Positions 22,208 to 26,306 of a stretch of 26,306 nucleotides of DNA are shown here, one piece after another (positions within the stretch are counted from its first letter, which is position 1; each line of letters begins with the position of its first letter). The translations under genes were made by a program, and so were the position numbers. The DNA is from Ichthyophonus hoferi (Eukaryota; Opisthokonta; Ichthyosporea; Ichthyophonida; Ichthyophonidae), in NCBI GenBank assembly GCA_002751075.1, contig NAOQ01000560.1, positions 7,909 to 34,214 of the forward strand. Reading direction: 5' to 3'. The notes beneath the pieces were generated by a model. That model made no database searches. It had not been told where the DNA came from and saw only the letters and a list, made by a program, of their open reading frames with translations.

Positions 22208-23910
22208 AGTAAATAAATCCACAGTCCAAGTAAGACTTTGATGAAAATCATGTGCGAGTGGAAACAGATCCATAATGGTAAAACCCATAATCCAGAATGA
22301 CAATCGTGTAACTAGTAAAAAACTATATAAATAAATGAATATAGCTTAAACTATATTTGTTGGCTATATGTTGTTCTTTTAGTTAGATAAAACTCCTCAT
22401 GATTAGGTGCTTTTTTGTTCTGTTATTGAATCGTCATATATATGGATATAACCACATAAACATTGATATCCAAAGAGTATATTCTTTCCACTTACTTGTT
22501 CCAATTATTAACTAGGTTCCGTTCCTCGTTCCTACCAGCACTGGCCACGCCATATCATACCTATCCAATTATGCGTCCTCCATATTAAACTTGAGCCTAT
22601 GTTTAAGAAATACACGAGCCTTCCTATTATCATCTTTGCAAATAAATCATTTAAAAATAAATAACATACTTGCTTACCTCACGTTAGTGTTACTAATGGA
22701 ATTTACCCAAAACAAATCTAAACCAGCTCATTGGTTTACGATAATTATGGCTCTTCGCTATAAGAGAGAAATTATGAATTATTTATTACTAAAGTTGAAA
22801 TTTATAATTGCAGTGTTATACTACAATTTATATAATTTTATCATGCATGGCCACTAACGTGTCTGGGTTTTAACAAAGTACATTCAAAAAAAAAAAGTTC
22901 TTACTATGAAAACGTACGATTTTCGTAGATCCTGCTTAACTTCTGATTTTTACTATGTCGAGTTCTGCTATATTTGCAAATTATCAATTTAATAATATGG
23001 TTTCTAAAGTACTAATGAGCACGTTAGCAGCATTCTAAATATAAAAGTCTGACCGTAACTATGTGATACAAAATATATTTTTATAGGTAGATCTACTATA
23101 TTACTTATTTTAGAAATAAACGTATTCTACCTATAATACTAAAGCCACTGGTGTGGAGCAATGTTATTGGGGATGTCAAGGAATTTGGAACAAAACACGT
23201 GGATCTTGTTTTGTTTTGTAGGTGCAAGATCTACTCCAAAATAGTATGTAATGTTGGAGATAAGTAGAGAAAAGTTCATTTGGTGTGTTATATAGCCGGT
23301 TTAGATCATACTAACTCTTTTTTCAGATTACACAAGCAATAGTAATTGCTAATAATACTAACTGACTATAGCTGTAAAAAGATATGCCTAAATCAAATAT
23401 ATTACTTTTTCTAACACGTCGTTATAGCATAGCATGCTCTTTAGTTATAGCATGGGATCCTAGGGATTGAATTACCAATAGGATTTTTGAAGATAAACTA
23501 TTATTTTATTATAATCTACCTTGGCTTTGTTCTCGATAACGCAATCTTGCCTATCATACCATATATAAATTTTGAAGCATAATAGGTCAATAGCAACGTG
23601 TCATATTTTTTAAAAACTTTAAAGCAAACATCAGTCACACTGGACATTCCAGAGTTTAACAATGCTCTTGGGGCTAACACATAACATCACAACACAACGC
23701 AAACCACAATTACCTTCAATACCAATCCTATAAAATTACCGAAGGGAACGCCATGATGTTATACAATATACTGGCTCTATTAAATGTTAATACGAGTCAA
23801 TGGATCCATTTCATTTTAAAAAAGACCTAAAAGTTTATAGAGACTAAAAGAAGACATCTTATTAGTGAAAGGATGAGCCGGCATAGCACCTTTTGTATAA
23901 CTCTCTAGAG

Positions 23911-23917
23911 TATATAA
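23911..23917 (+). promoter_or_regulatory. TATA-like box upstream of the chitinase relic
   Basis: TATATAA at 23911-23917, about 60-75 bp before the region encoding the signal-peptide-like segment of the relic. The spacing resembles that of the chitobiase gene. It is likely the remnant of the chitinase promoter. Confidence 0.35.
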
Positions 23918-23969
23918 CTCATTCTATAATTGTCCTACTCTACAATATTCTTATTTAAGTATTAGCAAT

Positions 23970-26078
23970 AAAGGTTGATTCTGGGACAATTTCTCGTCTT
24001 ACTTGCAGATGCTCTTGTGGCCCTAGCCACGGCCGCTTCTGTCGAGTTAGAGTAATGTATTGCTACCCCTTACCGCATCCGTTATGATGAGGATGGTTGC
24101 AAAAAGATGAAAACTCCTCATCGTGTTATTGGCTATTTTACTTCTTGTGCACCGGCAGAAATGGCCAACCTGCCTACTTGGCCAATCAAATTCTTTAGGA
24201 TAAGGTTACCCATATCAATATTAACTTTCCCCAATTAGTTCCAACTCAAAGGTGTCTATTAATGATGCTACTGACCCTAAGAATGCTGCCCGGTCCCTCA
24301 TGATCTGGTGTAGATGTGAATATTATGTTAGGATTCAAAGATCACTTTGCTATCCTGGCTACCTACAAGAAGAAATATGATGCCAACATACTTGTTTTTG
24401 TCGGCGGCAGGGCCGAGACTGGAGGACAGTTCAAGGAAGCTAGAGTCAGAGTTGCTAGCGAAGGATACTATACCATGACTAGTAACAGTGATGGAAGTGC
24501 CAACATGGAAGGTATCAATACTTTGGTCAGGTCTGCTATTGAATTCATTTGCTAATATTACTTCGGTGGTATTGACCTTGACTACGAATACCCTTGCTCC
24601 ATGCTTAAGCCAGGAAACCCTCTCAACGAGCCCATCAGCCAGCCCCTACTCCTTCATATCTTTAAGAACTATTTTTATCATGCTCTAGGCCCTCCCGGAA
24701 TTGTCCGATAAGGCCAGTACCGCTGACAATGCACAATATATGCTGTTTTTCTTCTTTTTCTTTAGGGTATTTTCTCTGCAGTATAGAGGCGTTTTAAATG
24801 ATCCAGTTCTTAAACTGCGTCAACATTATGTTTTATAATTATCCCGGTGCCCGGGACCAGTTTGTGGGTCACAATGCTGCTCTTTACGACACTGATAAGC
24901 ACAATAGTATGAAATTCTGGTGTATCTACAGTTCAGCCGAGTATAAGGGTATCGGCTATTTTAATACTAACTAGAGCTAACATTATTTCCGTGGTGACAT
25001 ACCTGGTAATCAAATTAACATTGGTGTTCCTTATTATATTTGTGGTTTCCAGGATGTTAAAGGAGGCAACAAGGGCCTCTGGGGCAAGACACCTCTCCAC
25101 AACCAGTCTCGGTGCCTCCGGATACTGGAGCAAACAACATGAACCCACGGGGTAATGGTTCTATGGGTACTAACAATATTTAGCCTGCTACCAGCGTCAA
25201 GGGACAAGAAGTAGGCGCTGAATCTAACCCCATATGGCATCATGTGAACCTTCAGAATAACATTTACGCACGCTACTAGTCCGATTATGATTTCCCCGTC
25301 ACTGGATCACTTATTAGTACCTATAAGGCTAGTTATTATAATTTTGGTAAGGCTTCATGGCTAGGGAACGAGTCGGAGAAGGTGTTTCTGTCAACCGAGA
25401 AGAGTAAGAGCATTCAAGCCAGGGTGGACTGTATGGTGAACAAGGGAATTGGCGATCTTATAATGTGGAAACTTGGAGGGGATTATGTCTGCCATTTAAA
25501 GAATCCTGATGGAAGCATTGGGGTTGTTGATACCAGTGAGAAAGCCTACACTAGAGGCAATGGTAATTACTATTTTGAAGATAAGTTAACTGCCGTAATG
25601 TATGATGGATTCAAGAGCACTACATCTTACGATAGTAAAGTTGTCTGTAATGGCATTCCATCTATAACCGTCAACATAAGCGTGACCATTGATGATTTTA
25701 AGATTGGGGCTGAAAACTATCCCCACAACTCAATTGTCAATGTTACTAACCTCAGTAATCAAGTGATCCCCAAAAGAACTTTGTTCAGATTCTTATATGG
25801 CAACAGTGCTCCCGACAGCATATCTGATCAGAGCAGTCAGACTCAAGATGATTAAGTTTGGCAACCCTCCATATAGCAACGTTGGAGGTTGGAAGGGCAA
25901 CTTCAACACATTTTAATTCAAAATCGCAAGATGGCGAAAATTGGCCCTTGGAAAGACATGGGGTGTGACCCTTAACTACTATTTGCCTATTAATAACCCA
26001 GTTAACTGACTGGTGAAGCTGAAAGGTGTATGGTATGCCTTTGCACAAGAACAGCCTGTCCTGCCCGTTGTATACTAA
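23970..26078 (+). pseudogene. decayed bacterial-type chitinase, GH18 with ChiC-like C-terminal domain
   Basis: About 2.1 kb of collinear similarity to secreted bacterial chitinases, in changing frames with in-frame stops. In order: a hydrophobic signal-like stretch (VLLADALVALATAASVE), VIGYFTS, KKYDANILVFVGGRAETGGQF, the GH18 active-site motif FGGIDLDYEYP (24562-24594, DxDxE intact), [38 protein letters not shown] and WKLGGDYVCHLKNPDG. From about 25650 a second domain follows, ISVTIDDFKIG, NSAPDSISDQSS, NVGGWKGNF, NYYLPI and AFAQEQPVLP, which matches the ChiC-type C-terminal domain of proteobacterial chitinases. I estimate roughly a dozen interruptions. The longest clean segment is 25382-25855. 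The neighbouring genes read without error, so sequencing error is an unlikely cause. Introns cannot be resolved. As an endochitinase it would have supplied the substrate of the divergently placed chitobiase. Confidence 0.88.
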
Positions 26079-26306
26079 TTATTTCAAGCAATGGGTAGTG
26101 TTTATTTATTACAACTTCATAATATGCATATACAATAAAAAAGTTGCCCTATTTTGATATTGTGAATCGGAAACAAAATTGTAAGTACTTTTTGGCTGGC
26201 AGAACCGTCATATAATTAATAAATTTAATGTTTTCAAAAAAAATATATTGCTGAACTAAGTATGTGTATAATGATTTCTTCAAAAAAAAAAAAAAAACCG
26301 TAGTAA
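26079..26306. other. 3' flank of the chitinase relic with poly(A) tract
   Basis: AT-rich sequence with AATAAA at 26134-26139 and 26218-26223 and a run of about 16 A at 26282-26297. No gene is seen before the window ends. Confidence 0.6.

Larger units (their letters stand above)
19610..23905. other. 4.3-kb gene-poor interval between chitobiase and chitinase relic
   Basis: No gene was recognised. It holds TA/CA-type microsatellites (19980-20170), a 10-bp inverted repeat (20480-20513), two coding-like + strand patches of about 50 codons (20692-20853 and 20901-21056, different frames), an A/G-rich tract (22154-22207) and otherwise AT-rich sequence. An ATG frame at 22591-22857 has no family features. 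Confidence 0.6.

Noticed and set aside
25785-26048. Minus-strand frame of 87 codons
   Set aside because: It is antisense of the ChiC-like domain of the chitinase relic.
1-26306. tRNA, rRNA, snRNA genes and CRISPR arrays
   Set aside because: No tRNA A/B-box pair with a foldable cloverleaf, no rRNA or U-snRNA core sequence, and no regularly spaced direct repeats were seen by eye; a tRNAscan/Infernal run would settle this.

Overview
The window is eukaryotic nuclear DNA from an AT-rich, intron-bearing genome (my estimate: about 25-30% GC between genes, visibly higher in exons). Three intact host genes can be read with GT-AG introns: the splicing factor CWC25 (+ strand, 5 exons, 440 aa), the ER translocon subunit Sec62 (+ strand, 5 exons, 244 aa) and a secreted bacterial-type chitobiase of family GH20 (- strand, 5 exons, 968 aa). 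A decayed bacterial-type chitinase (GH18 plus a ChiC-like C-terminal domain) lies at the right end on the + strand. A chitin-processing unicellular opisthokont, such as an ichthyosporean or an early-diverging fungus-like lineage, would fit. That placement is inference, because no marker gene here fixes the phylum.

Layout: 1-206 is a TATAG satellite. 207-3097 is AT-rich intergenic DNA with a CCAAT-box cluster, a perfect 42-bp tandem duplication and copy A of a dispersed repeat. 3098-6201 is CWC25, whose intron 2 is largely another TATAG-type array. About 6096-6710 holds degenerate tandem echoes of the CWC25 3' end. Copy B of the dispersed repeat lies at 7108-7226. About 8050-9415 is a broken Cys/His-rich element of uncertain family. 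10642-13768 is Sec62, with a degenerate duplication of its exon 1/intron 1 junction. 13814-14200 holds an unrecognised minus-strand ORF. 15718-19505 is the chitobiase, with a TATA box upstream at 19597-19604. 19610-23900 is a gene-poor interval. About 23970-26078 is the chitinase relic, with a TATA-like box at 23911.

Functionally, CWC25 and Sec62 are unlinked housekeeping genes (spliceosome step 1 and ER protein import). The chitobiase and the chitinase relic are linked: divergently arranged, about 4.4 kb apart, both with bacterial domain architectures, and acting in consecutive steps of chitin breakdown (chitin to chito-oligosaccharides to GlcNAc). The partner that cuts the polymer is broken while the one that cuts the dimer is intact. 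The most notable observations are this pair, the 8-cysteine tail and the Ser in place of the motif His in the chitobiase, the partial duplications at gene and exon ends, and G-runs that form potential quadruplexes at 5' splice sites.
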